A DNA stretch of 64,000 nt from Tragulus kanchil (lineage: Eukaryota; Chordata; Mammalia; Artiodactyla; Tragulidae): positions 129,667,123 to 129,731,122 of the forward strand of contig JAIOJX010000004.1 in assembly GCA_022376925.1 (NCBI GenBank). Reading direction: 5' to 3'. Position 1 is the stretch's first letter. Every line of letters begins with the position of its first letter. Position numbers and translations under genes: made by a program. Shown in pieces: positions 10,601 to 25,600 of this stretch. The notes under the pieces are model-generated. The model was not told the DNA's origin and did no database searches. It saw nothing but the letters and a program-made list of their open reading frames with translations.

Positions 10601-13600
10601 GAGGAGTGGAATTATGATTGGATAGAGAAATACTGAGCTTAGAGAAACTGAAATGAAAAAATTGAGGTTGGAAAGACCATTATATACTCAGGCTGAGGTG
10701 TTTATAACCTTTTGAACAAAGTTAGCGTTCTCTGCATATGGGTGGGCAGCACCGTAAGTGGTGATTTTGGATGGCACAGGGACTTACGCAAAATTATAGC
10801 ACAGGAAGATTTCCTCTTGGATCCTGCTAATTTCATTTTCTGGAAACTTTTCTCTACTGTTCTCTGACTTCCAAAGTTTTTAGGTTCATCCAACCGTGCA
10901 TTTTTATTTTCTTTCTCTTCCCCAAATTTCCTTTCTGCTCTCAGTTCAGTGGTCTGTTTAACTTAAGGAGTCTATTATTTAAATGAGGAGGAGCTACTTT
11001 TTGTACCCATGAAAGAGACATTAATATTTTAAAGTAGTTAAGGAGTAGTAAAAATGACTTTGTCTTCCCTGGTGGCTCAGTTGGTAAAGAATCTGCTTGC
11101 AATGCAAGAGACCCAGGTTTCAGTCCCTGGGTTGGGAAGACCCCCTATAGTAGGGAATGGCAACCCACTCCAGTATTCTTGCCTGGAAAATCCCATGGAC
11201 AGAGGAGCCTGGCAGGCTACGGTATATAGTTAGCAAAGAGTTGAACATGACTGAGCGACTAACACACACACAGAGATGACTTTGGCAAGAGCAAGTCTGC
11301 TGCTGATTGGCGCTCTGGCAGGTTGCACAGAGACAGGATGATACTGACCTTCAAATCTACCAGTAGATCTTAATAGTGGGTGTCATGAAGATTAGAAGTT
11401 GTTCTTATTATAATGTAAGAGACTAAAAAGCTTTACGTTTTTTAGGTAGTATTTTCATCTTATGATTTGCTTATGAATCTAAGCAAACTTCTGATTGGTA
11501 TGTTGTATGGAGTAGATGTTTATGAGCAAACTCTTAACGTTTTTTCTGAGAAGTGAAATACACGAAATGTACGTGTCATTCTTTTGCCCTTTTTTTTGAA
11601 GTGTCTCACCCCTTCTTGGCCATCATAAATCATCAGAGACATGGTAGAGAGTCCTTTCTAAACATCTGGTCTTGTTTTTTCTAGGTCCTACTGGGTAGGT
11701 GATGTCAGTTGGACTCATGATAGTCTTTTTCTGGCTTGTGTGTTAAAACGTGGCTCTCTGGTTTTACTGACCTGCCAGGGTGAATTGTTAACATTAATTA
11801 CAACTGGTTGCTCTATAGAATTTGGGCCGGCAGAATTTATTCCTCTTCACCCACTGATAACATACAGGTGAGATGTTTGAATCGTTTCATTTATTTACAG
11901 AACTTTCTTTCTTTTGATATTCCTTTACCGTGTATTTTTTTAAATATAATTTTATCTTTCAAATTGTCTTCTTTCTTTGAGTCTGTCATCTCAATATCTG
12001 TTTCTTATTTATAGTTTTCTTCTATTTCTTTTTGTGGCTTAATCCTGGTGAAAAATTGACATTGTGACTATGTAAGTATATGTTATTTAAATATTTAATA
12101 GAACTATAAATAAAAGTGTGATATGTCTTTTATTGTTTTAAAAGCAGGGCAATTAGATAAAAATTAACTTGAAATATGGATGTATCTAACTTTTTTCGCA
12201 AGGAGAAGAGTTCTTGGAAGTGGATAGTAGAGTTTAGAATTTAGCCATATTTAAATTTTAAATTGCGAGATCATGGTGGCAGTTTGGCCCTGGAGTCAGA
12301 TCAAGACTCAAATCTTGGTTCTTCATGTTAGTTGTGTGACTTGGGGTAGGTTGTTCTTGAAGCCTGACTCTTTTACTGTGAGAAGAGGACAGTAATTGTC
12401 TCCTTGAAGGAATGAAGGAAGAAAATAAATACATCGATTTAGCAGAGTTTTTGGCATAAAAAAGTGTTCAGTAAATATTTGTTGTTACTGATGTTGATAT
12501 TATTAAATATGGGTAGACACATGTGGACAGCTATTGACAACACAAAAAATTGGAAAAGGTCTTGGAAACTAATCCATTCCTTTTCCTTACAGAAAGGAAA
12601 CTGAGGAGGGATGTGTCCTTGATTATATTTAACAAAAAATTTCGCTTTATTTTTACCAATAGAAAATTTTGATGGAAAAACGTGTCACTTCTTGTAGTCG
12701 AAGTGTTTTTCCTTACTTCTTATGGTCTGGTTCATAATTGGCTTAAATTTCCTCACATTTACCTTTAAAATTAGTATTTAGGACTTTTCAGAATGGATTG
12801 TTTCTTCTGATTACAAAAGTAATACATATTCATTATTTTTAAAAGCTTAACATATGTTGCAAAATGAAATACCATAGAAAGTGGAAGACAAAATCCTACT
12901 CCTCAGAGGTGACAATTATTAGCATTTTAGTGTGTTGTCCTCTTAATTTGAAAATTTTATATAACATTTCTAGTAACAGTATTAGTTTAATTTTTTTTTT
13001 TACTGCTCTTTATTTTTTCATTTATTCAGTCAACAGTCATTTATCCAGTGTCATTTTGGTTTTCTTTTTAAAACAAAAAAAATTATATAATATACTAGTG
13101 ATTAGTTTAACTTTTTTTTAATTAGCCATTTCTTTGTGGCTTAATCCTGGTGAAAAATTAAAATTGTGACTATGTAAGTATATGTTATTTAAATATTTAA
13201 TAGAACTATAAATAAAAGTGTGATATGTCTTTTATTGTTTTAAAAGCAGGGCAATTAGATAAAAATTAACTTGAAATATGGATGTATCTAACTTTTTTCG
13301 CAAGGAGAAGAGTTCTTGGAAGTGGATAGTAGAGTTTAGAATTTAGCCATATTTAAATTTTAAATTGCGAGATCATGGTGGCAGTTTGGCCCTGGAGTCA
13401 GATCAAGACTCAAATCTTGGTTCTTCATGTTAGTTGTGTGACTTGGGGTAGGTTGTTCTTGAAGCCTGACTCTTTTACTGTGAGAAGAGGACAGTAATTG
13501 TCTCCTTGAAGGAATGAAGGAAGAAAATAAATACATCGATTTAGCAGAGTTTTTGGCATAAAAAAGTGTTCAGTAAATATTTGTTGTTACTGATGTTGAT

Positions 13601-16600
13601 ATTATTAAATATGGGTAGACACATGTGGACAGCTATTGACAACACAAAAAATTGGAAAAGGTCTTGGAAACTAATCCATTCCTTTTCCTTACAGAAAGGA
13701 AACTGAGGAGGGATGTGTCCTTGATTATATTTAACAAAAAATTTCGCTTTATTTTTACCAATAGAAAATTTTGATGGAAAAACGTGTCACTTCTTGTAGT
13801 CGAAGTGTTTTTCCTTACTTCTTATGGTCTGGTTCATAATTGGCTTAAATTTCCTCACATTTACCTTTAAAATTAGTATTTAGGACTTTTCAGAATGGAT
13901 TGTTTCTTCTGATTACAAAAGTAATACATATTCATTATTTTTAAAAGCTTAACATATGTTGCAAAATGAAATACCATAGAAAGTGGAAGACAAAATCCTA
14001 CTCCTCAGAGGTGACAATTATTAGCATTTTAGTGTGTTGTCCTCTTAATTTGAAAATTTTATATAACATTTCTAGTAACAGTATTAGTTTAATTTTTTTT
14101 TTTACTGCTCTTTATTTTTTCATTTATTCAGTCAACAGTCATTTATCCAGTGTCATTTTGGTTTACTTTTTAAAACAAAATAAATTATATAATATATGTG
14201 GTTTCCTATTTTGTTTATTTGATTTGACAGTATTTCTTATACATCTTTCCATGGAGTCACTTTTTAATGGTTTTATAAACTTCATGGCATGTGCATCTAA
14301 AACCTCTTGTGGATCTATTGTAGACCATTTGGCTCTTATAATCTATATTTGATTAGTTTCTTAATCAGAAAAAATATTCTGGTTATTTCTTCTTTTTACA
14401 CTTATAAAATACCAAAGTTAATAATCAGTGGTATTAAGTAATCAGAATTAGTTATGCTACCATAATAATAAATAACTACATTTATGTGGAAACTCAGTCA
14501 AATTATAAGCTGATAAAATTTGACTCATCACCATACTCTCCAAATGCTTCTTTCTCCTCCTTAATAACAAGTATACTCAAAGCTCCTAATTATATTCTTA
14601 CAAGGATATATATATATATATATCTAGTAAGAAGGAAGGTTAACTGCTTAACTCTTTTTAACAGTGAAAATGAATGGCCTCATTTCTGAAAGAGGTCATA
14701 CAAAACTAGATTACAAATAGAGTAAATACCACAATTCTGGGAAAAAATTTTAAAACCCATCAACCTCTGTATTGCTTAATTACTTATGTTTTCCTCACAG
14801 ATATATGCACATTTAATATTTTTGTGTTTGATTTGCTTTTTTTTATCATTCTGGAATTTTTCGTTGTTTTGTTTTTTTCTTTGGAATAAAGTAATTTTTT
14901 AAAGCTTTTTTTCTTACTAATTCTTGAATTCTGATGCTTGTTTGCTAGACCACAGCAATTTACTCTTCAAGATTCAAATAATTCTGTAGATTCATCAGCT
15001 TCTGATAGTGACCCTATGAGACAGAGGTTTTCCGTAAAAGCGCACTCACGGTTACCCTACCTCATCGTTTCTGATGGATACATGGTCACAACTCTGCGAT
15101 TTCTTGATAACCTGTCTCCATCAGTGCTTATGAAATCCCTTCTACTCGATGCAACTCAGAGGCTTGAGAAAATGTACCAAAGTGTGATACTGTCTAAGGT
15201 ATAGTGCTTTTTGGTACCATTAGTTAAAAGTTGGCTTCTTAGTCTTTTTTATTAATTAATTTATTTTTAATTGAAAGTTGTTTTACAATATTGTGTTAGT
15301 TTCTACCAAACATCAGTGTTCTCAGTCTTTTCAAATTTTAAACTGTATTGACAGTAATGTCCTTGGAAGGCAAACAGTTGTCTATAGAAGTTTTAATTGT
15401 TTATACAGTTATGGATAAAACTTTGTTCTTGGAAATCTTTTTTCTTCGATAGCCAAAAGGCAAAGGGCTGAACTTGCGGTCCCTGGATTCCCTAAGATCC
15501 AGCTTGTTAAAACACCAAGGAAATGAAAATGTGACTGATTCTACTGTTCCCAGATTTCTGCAAGCAGAAGAAACAGGGAAGTTCAATGAAAAAACAGCAG
15601 ATTTGCAGGTACTTAGTAGCAGTGTTTCATTTACTTTGAGCAGTTACGTATTGACTTTATTCCAAGAAACATACCTTGTTTTCCTGTTATTAAAGGGAAG
15701 AAAAATTGAAGAGCACTGAAGTGCTTCTACTTGTAAGGAATTAAATGATATTAAGTATAATTTTTTTCACTCCCATTTTAGGATTTTGAAGCAGAAGAAA
15801 CTGATGATGGCAAACATTTTCCAAACAACTTACTTTCTTTTTGCAACCGAAAAAGTGGTCTGTTGTTTAGTAGTGCCGAGGAGGGAAGATTGGAATTTGC
15901 TTCTATGTTTGATACGATACATGCAAAAGATAATACGGAGGAGATGGATAAAAATGTTACAGAGCTGCAGTCTGTCCAGAAAAATCTCCTCGCAGCATGG
16001 ACTATAGGAATTTCAAAAGATGTGAATGAAAAAAATTTAATGTTAAATTATGCGGTAATTTGTATCACTCATTTTCTGTACATTCTTCAGTTTATAAAAT
16101 GTCCTTTACCCAAACCCAGTTCTTTTTCAAGCAAGCACTCAAGTCATAATACATGGGTACTTTGGATCTTTCACCTTTTTCATCAATGTTTATCAATCCA
16201 GTATTGGGATGTGAGATACAAACAAAACATAGGGCACCTGGCGAAGCTGACCTCAAACACGATAAAGCTTTTGCTGGCGCAGCACCAGCAGGATCAGTTA
16301 TTCTCAGAGAAGCTTTTAGCCTGTTTTCATTTACTCAGAATGGTTGCTGATCATTTCAATGGCGTGTACAGGCTTCAGCCTGAAGTCGTTTCAGCATCAG
16401 CTGATGGAAGTAGGAGAGCCAAGCAAGACTCACTCGTTTTACCCATTTTTCAAATGTTTCAAGACAGCAGGTCTTGGGAAAACTGGTCTTGGAACTCATC
16501 TTTCAAGATTCGTCCTCAAGTGTTAAATTTTGTTCAACAGCCAGGACACAGGTAAAATCACTTTACTATTAGCAGGCCATCAGCGTATTAGAGTCTTCAG

Positions 16601-19600
16601 AGTTAAGATATAATTCCCACACTGTAAAATTCATTACCTGAAAATATTTAGTTCAGTTATTTTTTTATTATAGTCACAAATTGTAGGACTCGTAGCACAA
16701 ATTCCAGAATATTTTTTCACTCTCAAAAGAAACCTTGTATCCCAGCAGCTCTCAGCATTCTAAATCTTAGGTCATTTAAAAGTATTTTAGGGCTTAAGCC
16801 AAACATTATTCAACACACTTATTTTGTTAGTCTTGGGCAATCATGATACTGTTGAAAGATTTTGGTTTAGGTAAGCCCTATAAGAAAAAAAGCGTTTATG
16901 GAAGTTTTAAAAATGTGCATTTTTTGGCTTTGTGCTGTGTTTGAATCTGATCAGTTTGTATTCATGTTATTACCAGTGAAGAATACATACAGAAAAAAAG
17001 GCTCATGAGGAAGCTATATTCATTCTTATCCCTTATCTGAAATTTACAGAGCTGCAGTCTGTCCAGAAAAATCTCCTGCAGCATGGACTATAGGAATTTC
17101 AAAAGATGTGAATGAAAAAAATTTAATGTTAAATTATGCGGTAATTTGTATCACTCATTTTCTGTACATTCTTCAGTTTATAAAATGTCCTTTACCCAAA
17201 CCCAGTTCTTTTTCAAGCAAGCACTCAAGTCATAATACATGGGTACTTTGGATCTTTCACCTTTTTCATCAATGTTTATCAATCCAGTATTGGGATGTGA
17301 GATACAAACAAAACATAGGGCACCTGGCGAAGCTGACCTCAAACACGATAAAGCTTTTGCTGGCGCAGCACCAGCAGGATCAGTTATTCTCAGAGAAGCT
17401 TTTAGCCTGTTTTCATTTACTCAGAATGGTTGCTGATCATTTCAATGGCGTGTACAGGCTTCAGCCTGAAGTCGTTTCAGCATCAGCTGATGGAAGTAGG
17501 AGAGCCAAGCAAGACTCACTCGTTTTACCCATTTTTCAAATGTTTCAAGACAGCAGGTCTTGGGAAAACTGGTCTTGGAACTCATCTTTCAAGATTCGTC
17601 CTCAAGTGTTAAATTTTGTTCAACAGCCAGGACACAGGTAAAATCACTTTACTATTAGCAGGCCATCAGCGTATTAGAGTCTTCAGAGTTAAGATATAAT
17701 TCCCACACTGTAAAATTCATTACCTGAAAATATTTAGTTCAGTTATTTTTTTATTATAGTCACAAATTGTAGGACTCGTAGCACAAATTCCAGAATATTT
17801 TTTCACTCTCAAAAGAAACCTTGTATCCCAGCAGCTCTCAGCATTCTAAATCTTAGGTCATTTAAAAGTATTTTAGGGCTTAAGCCAAACATTATTCAAC
17901 ACACTTATTTTGTTAGTCTTGGGCAATCATGATACTGTTGAAAGATTTTGGTTTAGGTAAGCCCTATAAGAAAAAAAGCGTTTATGGAAGTTTTAAAAAT
18001 GTGCATTTTTTGGCTTTGTGCTGTGTTTGAATCTGATCAGTTTGTATTCATGTTATTACCAGTGAAGAATACATACAGAAAAAAAGGCTCATGAGGAAGC
18101 TATATTCATTCTTATCCCTTATCTGAAATTTGACTTTGATTACCTAATTTTTTGTGCAGACTGATTTTCCTCTGGAGAGTATTGTACAGAAAGACTGTAT
18201 GGTATCAGGGACAGTTAAGTCAGAGAATTCCTGAAGAGGACGTACCATTAACTGAAAAGACACATGAAGCGTCTACAGTCAGGTCCCTGATATGTCATAT
18301 ACAGGCTGAACTGCAGACTGCTGGAGTTTGTGTGAACCAGACCTTAGAACTTAAGTCTGTCAATGGTCAGTATCTTATAAACAATTTCTAACTCCAGGAA
18401 TAAGTGATAAAGGGAGTTGGGCTTTGATTGTATTAATTGGCTTCAGTTTTGGTGGGTTTTTTTTAATAATTTCTGACAGAGCTATAACCACTAAATTTTA
18501 AAACAAGTAAAATTTTTTATAAAGTAATTTAATTAACCAGGGCTAATTGTTAGTTAAAAATGTTGTAGGGGAAGAGTGTTTCCTGTTCGGATCATATGAA
18601 AAGTCTGTTCAACTGTGGAAGAAAGCTCTACAAGAAACCCAAGAGAAAGGTAAGGCAGTGTTAAAAGGTATTCTTTGCCATGATATTAGTAGGACTGTTT
18701 TTTAGCATGCTGTTGTACTTAAAAATAACTTCAGATTTCTGAGTGTTCACAATTTCTTAATCCTTAAATAGAATTATTTTCCTGAGGGAGGGGACTATGC
18801 TGTGGGACTGGAGCATCTTAAGCAGGGGCTCTGTGTCAACCTGCAGGGGTGGGATGGGGGAGGTTTGGGGGAGGCATATGTATACCTATGGCAGATTTGG
18901 GTCGATGTGTGCCAGTAAACAACAAAACCCTGTAATGAATAATAATAATGATGATGACGATGCAATTTGTATGGGATAAAATCATTCTTAGTCTTGGACT
19001 TTGTAGAACCAAGAATTTTTTTTTATCTCATCTGTAGATAAGGTTCCTCTCTCCTTAGGAATGGAACCTGTGATTGATTGATAATGGGAGAAAAAGAGAT
19101 TTAAATCCTCAATTTAAATGAAATTGTCATTTAGTAACACTGCAGGTATCTAGATGAGACACTATGGGTCAAATAAAGGTGTTATTACCAACGTATAGAA
19201 ACTCGGAACTAAGACTCTCTGCCCTTAAGTAATTCAACTTTAAGGATTTCCTGTGAGTTAGACTTATCATGAGGCTACAAGGAGTTTTTTTTATTTTTAT
19301 TTTTTTTTAATTTTTATTCTTTATTTTAAAGGTTTTACAGAGTTTTGTTGTTCACATACATGTATGTTCCCAGATCAGTCATATGCATATCCATGGTCCC
19401 CACCTGCCCAGATCCCCCCATCCCACCCCCCCAGACCTTTGCCCCAAGCCATTGTAAGCACGGTCAGTATCTTATAAACAATTTCTAACTCCAGGAATAA
19501 GTGATAAAGGGAGTTGGGCTTTGATTGTATTAATTGGCTTCAGTTTTGGTGGGTTTTTTTTAATAATTTCTGACAGAGCTATAACCACTAAATTTTAAAA

Positions 19601-22600
19601 CAAGTAAAATTTTTTATAAAGTAATTTAATTAACCAGGGCTAATTGTTAGTTAAAAATGTTGTAGGGGAAGAGTGTTTCCTGTTCGGATCATATGAAAAG
19701 TCTGTTCAACTGTGGAAGAAAGCTCTACAAGAAACCCAAGAGAAAGGTAAGGCAGTGTTAAAAGGTATTCTTTGCCATGATATTAGTAGGACTGTTTTTT
19801 AGCATGCTGTTGTACTTAAAAATAACTTCAGATTTCTGAGTGTTCACAATTTCTTAATCCTTAAATAGAATTATTTTCCTGGGGGGGGGGACTATGCTGT
19901 GGGACTGGAGCATCTTAAGCAGGGGCTCTGTGTCAACCTGCAGGGGTGGGATGGGGGAGGTTTGGGGGAGGCATATGTATACCTATGGCAGATTTGGGTC
20001 GATGTGTGCCAGTAAACAACAAAACCCTGTAATGAATAATAATAATGATGATGACGATGCAATTTGTATGGGATAAAATCATTCTTAGTCTTGGACTTTG
20101 TAGAACCAAGAATTTTTTTTTATCTCATCTGTAGATAAGGTTCCTCTCTCCTTAGGAATGGAACCTGTGATTGATTGATAATGGGAGAAAAAGAGATTTA
20201 AATCCTCAATTTAAATGAAATTGTCATTTAGTAACACTGCAGGTATCTAGATGAGACACTATGGGTCAAATAAAGGTGTTATTACCAACGTATAGAAACT
20301 CGGAACTAAGACTCTCTGCCCTTAAGTAATTCAACTTTAAGGATTTCCTGTGAGTTAGACTTATCATGAGGCTACAAGGATTTGTTATTTTATTTTTTTT
20401 AATTTTTATTCTTTATTTTAAAGGTTTTACAGAGTTTTGTTGTTCACATACATGTATGTTCCCAGATCAGTCATATGCATATCCATGGTCCCCACCTGCC
20501 CAGATCCCCCCATCCCACCCCTCCAGACCTTTGCCCCAAGCCATTGTAAGCACTCCTATTCCCTTAGCACTGTGACACTAGCTATCTTTTCCACACATAA
20601 CACTATAGGTTTCCTACAAGGAGTTTTTGATGAGTAGGTAGGGCTGTGGGTTCTAGAAACAGGCAATAGCTTCTGTGGTGTAGGGCTGAGGGTATGAGGT
20701 GACAGGTTCTCAGCCAGTGACCTTGGAGCTAGCCTTGACTAAACTACTGCATGGTCAAGTTTGGCCAATTGTTAAATTTATTTTCTGACAGCTGTGACTG
20801 TGTATTGAGGGCCTGCTGTGTGTTTTAGGCACTAAGAATACCTGAAATAAATGACTTTTCCCTCAAGTTGCCCGCAGTCTGGAGAATAGATTACATAAAC
20901 AACTAGCATGTTTCTCATTGTTTGATGGTGTTTCCTGGGAGAGTACACAGTCTGAACTGGAGTGCAAACATTGGTCTGAGGAAAACCTGGAGGAATTAAC
21001 TTTTAAAATTGAGTGAAAATTGTCTAGTCAAAAGAGTGGGAACTGTTTGATAAAGGATATAGCGTTTCAAAAGCAAAAAGGCATGAGAAACCATGGCAGT
21101 TTGGCAAATTGCAAGCAGTTTAACAGGACCAGGTTGTTTGAAACATGTATGCAATCTTGAGGAGAGGGTGATTGGTGTTAAAGTGAGAGGAGAGTACTGG
21201 TAATGAGGAAAAATGCTTTGCAGTGCCATGGAATTCAAGTCCTATCCTGAAGACCATGGGATCAGTTGAGACACAGAGAGAGTACTTTTCAGGCAAATAT
21301 AGGCCATTTGGAAAGGGCACTTGGGTACATTATGGAGGGCCATTTGTAGGAGGGTGGTGTAGATATGTGGGTTTAACTTAGATGCAAGAAAATCACTTCA
21401 TTGAGGAGGTCCTGTCATTTAGTCAAAGCAATGTCAAGAATACCAGGGAACAGAAATCACATTTGTCAGGTGTTTAATAGGTTTGATCTGTTGAACTGGT
21501 GACTGAGAAGTGTCATGTAGTTCCTAGAGTTGGGGTTTGTCCAGCTAAATGAAGAAGAGTGGGGTTCAAGGCGATGAGAAGTTGTTATGAAGAAAGGTTT
21601 TCATCATGAGTTTTATCATGGGCCTTTTCATTTAAGTTCCAGTTGTGTCCATTTGGAATGATTTCTTGTCGTGAAGACTCAACAGAAGGATGGCAGCAAT
21701 AAGAAGTTTATTTCTCTTAGGAAAGGAGGTGAAGAGTTTAAAGTCTAGGGCTGATTCAGTGTTGCTATGTCTCATAAAGGACTCAAGCTCCTGTAGTGTT
21801 TCTACTCTATCATCCTTAGTGCCTTGCTTCCACTCTTTTTTTTTTTTTTTTTTTAATAATTTTGTTTATTTCTTTTTGGGTGTGCTGGGGCTTCACTGCT
21901 GTGAAGGCTTTTTTCTAATTGCAGCAAGTGAGGGCGGGTTGTGGAGGGAGAGGGGCAGGCAGGCCACTTCTATTGGTCTTTCATTTATCTGTTTTTTTCA
22001 TCCATCTTTGTTCTTTGGCCCGTGTGGGCCTCCCATCACAGTGGCCTCTGTTGTCACAGAGCACCGGCTCTGGGCGCATGCGCTCCAGAGCTCCAGCTCA
22101 GTAATTGGATGCATTGGTCCAACTGCTCCATGGCACGTGGAATCTTCCCAGACCAGGGATCAAACCGGCGCCCCTTGCACTGCCAGGCGGTGTCCTTACC
22201 CACTGGACCAGCAGGGAAGCCCTGCCCTTCCACTCAACAGAGTGATTGGTGTTAAAGCTGAAATGTATGCAATCTTGAGGAGAGGGTGATTGGTGTTAAA
22301 GTGAGAGGAGAGTACTGGTAATGAGGAAAAATGCTTTGCAGTGCCATGGAATTCAAGTCCTATCCTGAAGACCATGGGATCAGTTGAGACACAGAGAGAG
22401 TACTTTTCAGGCAAATATAGGCCATTTGGAAAGGGCACTTGGGTACATTATGGAGGGCCATTTGTAGGAGGGTGGTGTAGATATGTGGGTTTAACTTAGA
22501 TGCAAGAAAATCACTTCATTGAGGAGGTCCTGTCATTTAGTCAAAGCAATGTCAAGAATACCAGGGAACAGAAATCACATTTGTCAGGTGTTTAATAGGT

Positions 22601-25600
22601 TTGATCTGTTGAACTGGTGACTGAGAAGTGTCATGTAGTTCCTAGAGTTGGGGTTTGTCCAGCTAAATGAAGAAGAGTGGGGTTCAAGGCGATGAGAAGT
22701 TGTTATGAAGAAAGGTTTTCATCATGAGTTTTATCATGGGCCTTTTCATTTAAGTTCCAGTTGTGTCCATTTGGAATGATTTCTTGTCGTGAAGACTCAA
22801 CAGAAGGATGGCAGCAATAAGAAGTTTATTTCTCTTAGGAAAGGAGGTGAAGAGTTTAAAGTCTAGGGCTGATTCAGTGTTGCTATGTCTCATAAAGGAC
22901 TCAAGCTCCTGTAGTGTTTCTACTCTATCATCCTTAGTGCCTTGCTTCCACTCTTTTTTTTTGTTTAATAATTTTGTTTATTTCTTTTTGGGTGTGCTGG
23001 GGCTTCACTGCTGTGAAGGCTTTTTTCTAATTGCAGCAAGTGAGGGCGGGTTGTGGAGGGAGAGGGGCAGGCAGGCCACTTCTATTGGTCTTTCATTTAT
23101 CTGTTTTTTTCATCCATCTTTGTTCTTTGGCCCGTGTGGGCCTCCCATCACAGTGGCCTCTGTTGTCACAGAGCACCGGCTCTGGGCGCATGCGCTCCAG
23201 AGCTCCAGCTCAGTAATTGGATGCATTGGTCCAACTGCTCCATGGCACGTGGAATCTTCCCAGACCAGGGATCAAACCGGCGCCCCTTGCACTGCCAGGC
23301 GGTGTCCTTACCCACTGGACCAGCAGGGAAGCCCCTGCTTCCACTCTTAATTCCACTGCACGAGTTAAGATAGGTGCTGTAGTCCCAGCCGTCACGCACA
23401 GAATGTAGGGAACAGAAAGGAGGAAGAATGTAGGGAACAGAATCTAGGGAACAGAAAGGAGGAAGCCACGAAGACCAACAGAGGGTGCACCCCCTGGCTG
23501 AGATGCCTTTCTTTAAGCAGCTTGTTTAGCTGTTCTACACCATATTATCTCTTGGTTCAGAACCTTGTCATGTTTTTGCATGGCCACATATAGCAAGACA
23601 GTGTGATATGAGTGTCTTGGAATCCCGAATAAAATTAGAATTTTTTACTCAGAAGGGTGCGTAAGGGACAGCTAACCAGCAGTCTCAGCTTTAAGTTCCC
23701 TTCAGATATCTGAATGCAGTGGTCAGGGGATCTGGTCTTGTTGGATGGTGTTTTTTGTCCTTTGGAAAGTCTCCTTGGCACTCTGATATTTATGTATGGT
23801 TTCTTTCTTTTTTTTTTTTTAAACATACTCCTCCCCCTATTTTTTTATTTATTTATTTATTTATTTTTGGGCGGGGGTCGGGTTGGGGAGGGAGGGAGGG
23901 GAGCAGGTGGGCCACTTCTATTGGTCTTTCGTTTCTCCCTGTTCATCCGTCTTTGTTCTTTGGCTCCTGTGGGCCTCCCATCGCAGCAGCCTCTGTTGTC
24001 GCAGAGCACCAGCTCTGAGCGCATGCGCTCCAGAGCTCCAGCTCAGTAATTGGACACATCAGTCCAGCCGCTCTGCAGCACGTGGGATCTTCCCAGGTCA
24101 GGGATCGAACTGACACCCCTTGCACTGCAAGGCGGTGTCCTTACCCACTGGACCACCAGGGGAAGCCCTGTATGGTTTCTTGTGTGTCTTTTTAATTAGT
24201 AATTAGCAATTGCATGTGCCCCTTTGTTTCCTACCATAGCTACTTGAGATAGATGTTGTGAGTGGACCTTAGTGCCATCAGTAGAAGGATTTGCACCTCT
24301 CTTCGGATGAATTCTTGGTCATCCTATGGCCTGAATAGAGAAAATGAAATTGTTCAGAACGTAAAATGAAAGAGAATAAAATATTGCTGACCTGTTTTTT
24401 ACTGAAGTGTGAAACAGGGACAGAAAAGTTCATATGAGTGTACGGTTGATGAATTTTTATAAACTGAACATTGCTGACTACCCAGCACTCAGATCACCAA
24501 CATTACCTAGCTGACATGTTTTTAATGTGAATGTAATTCTTCCCTATTTAAGGAGGAAGAAGGATGTGTTTTCTTCAGATTGAGGGTGCACCCCCTGGCT
24601 GAGATGCCTTTCTTTAAGCAGCTTGTTTAGCTGTTCTACACCATATTATCTCTTGGTTCAGAACCTTGTCATGTTTTTGCATGGCCACATATAGCAAGAC
24701 AGTGTGATATGAGTGTCTTGGAATCCCGAATAAAATTAGAATTTTTTACTCAGAAGGGTGCGTAAGGGACAGCTAACCAGCAGTCTCAGCTTTAAGTTCC
24801 CTTCAGATATCTGAATGCAGTGGTCAGGATCTGGTCTTGTTGGATGGTGTTTTTTGTCCTTTGGAAAGTCTCCTTGGCACTCTGATATTTATGTATGGTT
24901 TCTTTCTTTTTTTTTTTTTAAACATACTCCTCCCCCTATTTTTTTATTTATTTATTTATTTATTTTTGGGGGGGGGTCGGGTTGGGGAGGGCGGGGAGCA
25001 GGCGGGCCACTTCTATTGGTCTTTCGTTTCTCCCTGTTCATCCGTCTTTGTTCTTTGGCTCCTGTGGGCCTCCCATCGCAGCAGCCTCTGTTGTCGCAGA
25101 GCACCAGCTCTGAGCGCATGCGCTCCAGAGCTCCAGCTCAGTAATTGGACACATCAGTCCAGCCGCTCTGCAGCACGTGGGATCTTCCCAGGTCAGGGAT
25201 CGAACTGACACCCCTTGCACTGCAAGGCGGTGTCCTTACCCACTGGACCACCAGGGGAAGCCCTGTATGGTTTCTTGTGTGTCTTTTTAATTAGTAATTA
25301 GCAATTGCATGTGCCCCTTTGTTTCCTACCATAGCTACTTGAGATAGATGTTGTGAGTGGACCTTAGTGCCATCAGTAGAAGGATTTGCACCTCTCTTCG
25401 GATGAATTCTTGGTCATCCTATGGCCTGAATAGAGAAAATGAAATTGTTCAGAACGTAAAATGAAAGAGAATAAAATATTGCTGACCTGTTTTTTACTGA
25501 AGTGTGAAACAGGGACAGAAAAGTTCATATGAGTGTACGGTTGATGAATTTTTATAAACTGAACATTGCTGACTACCCAGCACTCAGATCACCAACATTA

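Larger units (their letters stand above)
8914..11079 (+). repeat. Tandem duplication 3 (about 1090 bp unit), duplicates exon 6
   Basis: 8914-9979 is repeated as 10004-11079. The left copy ends in corrupted sequence: about 10 bases lost around 9952, then ggttaaggattgaaatcgta before the right copy starts. The right copy runs on into a normal Bov-tA SINE whose first bases are also visible in the left copy. Confidence 0.93.
18365..20552 (+). repeat. Tandem duplication 6 (1097 bp unit), duplicates exon 12
   Basis: 18365-19461 is repeated as 19462-20552. Differences fall in homopolymers: ctgagggagggg against ctgggggggggg (18782, 19879), and altered T runs at 19284-19310 against 20380-20402. Confidence 0.94.
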
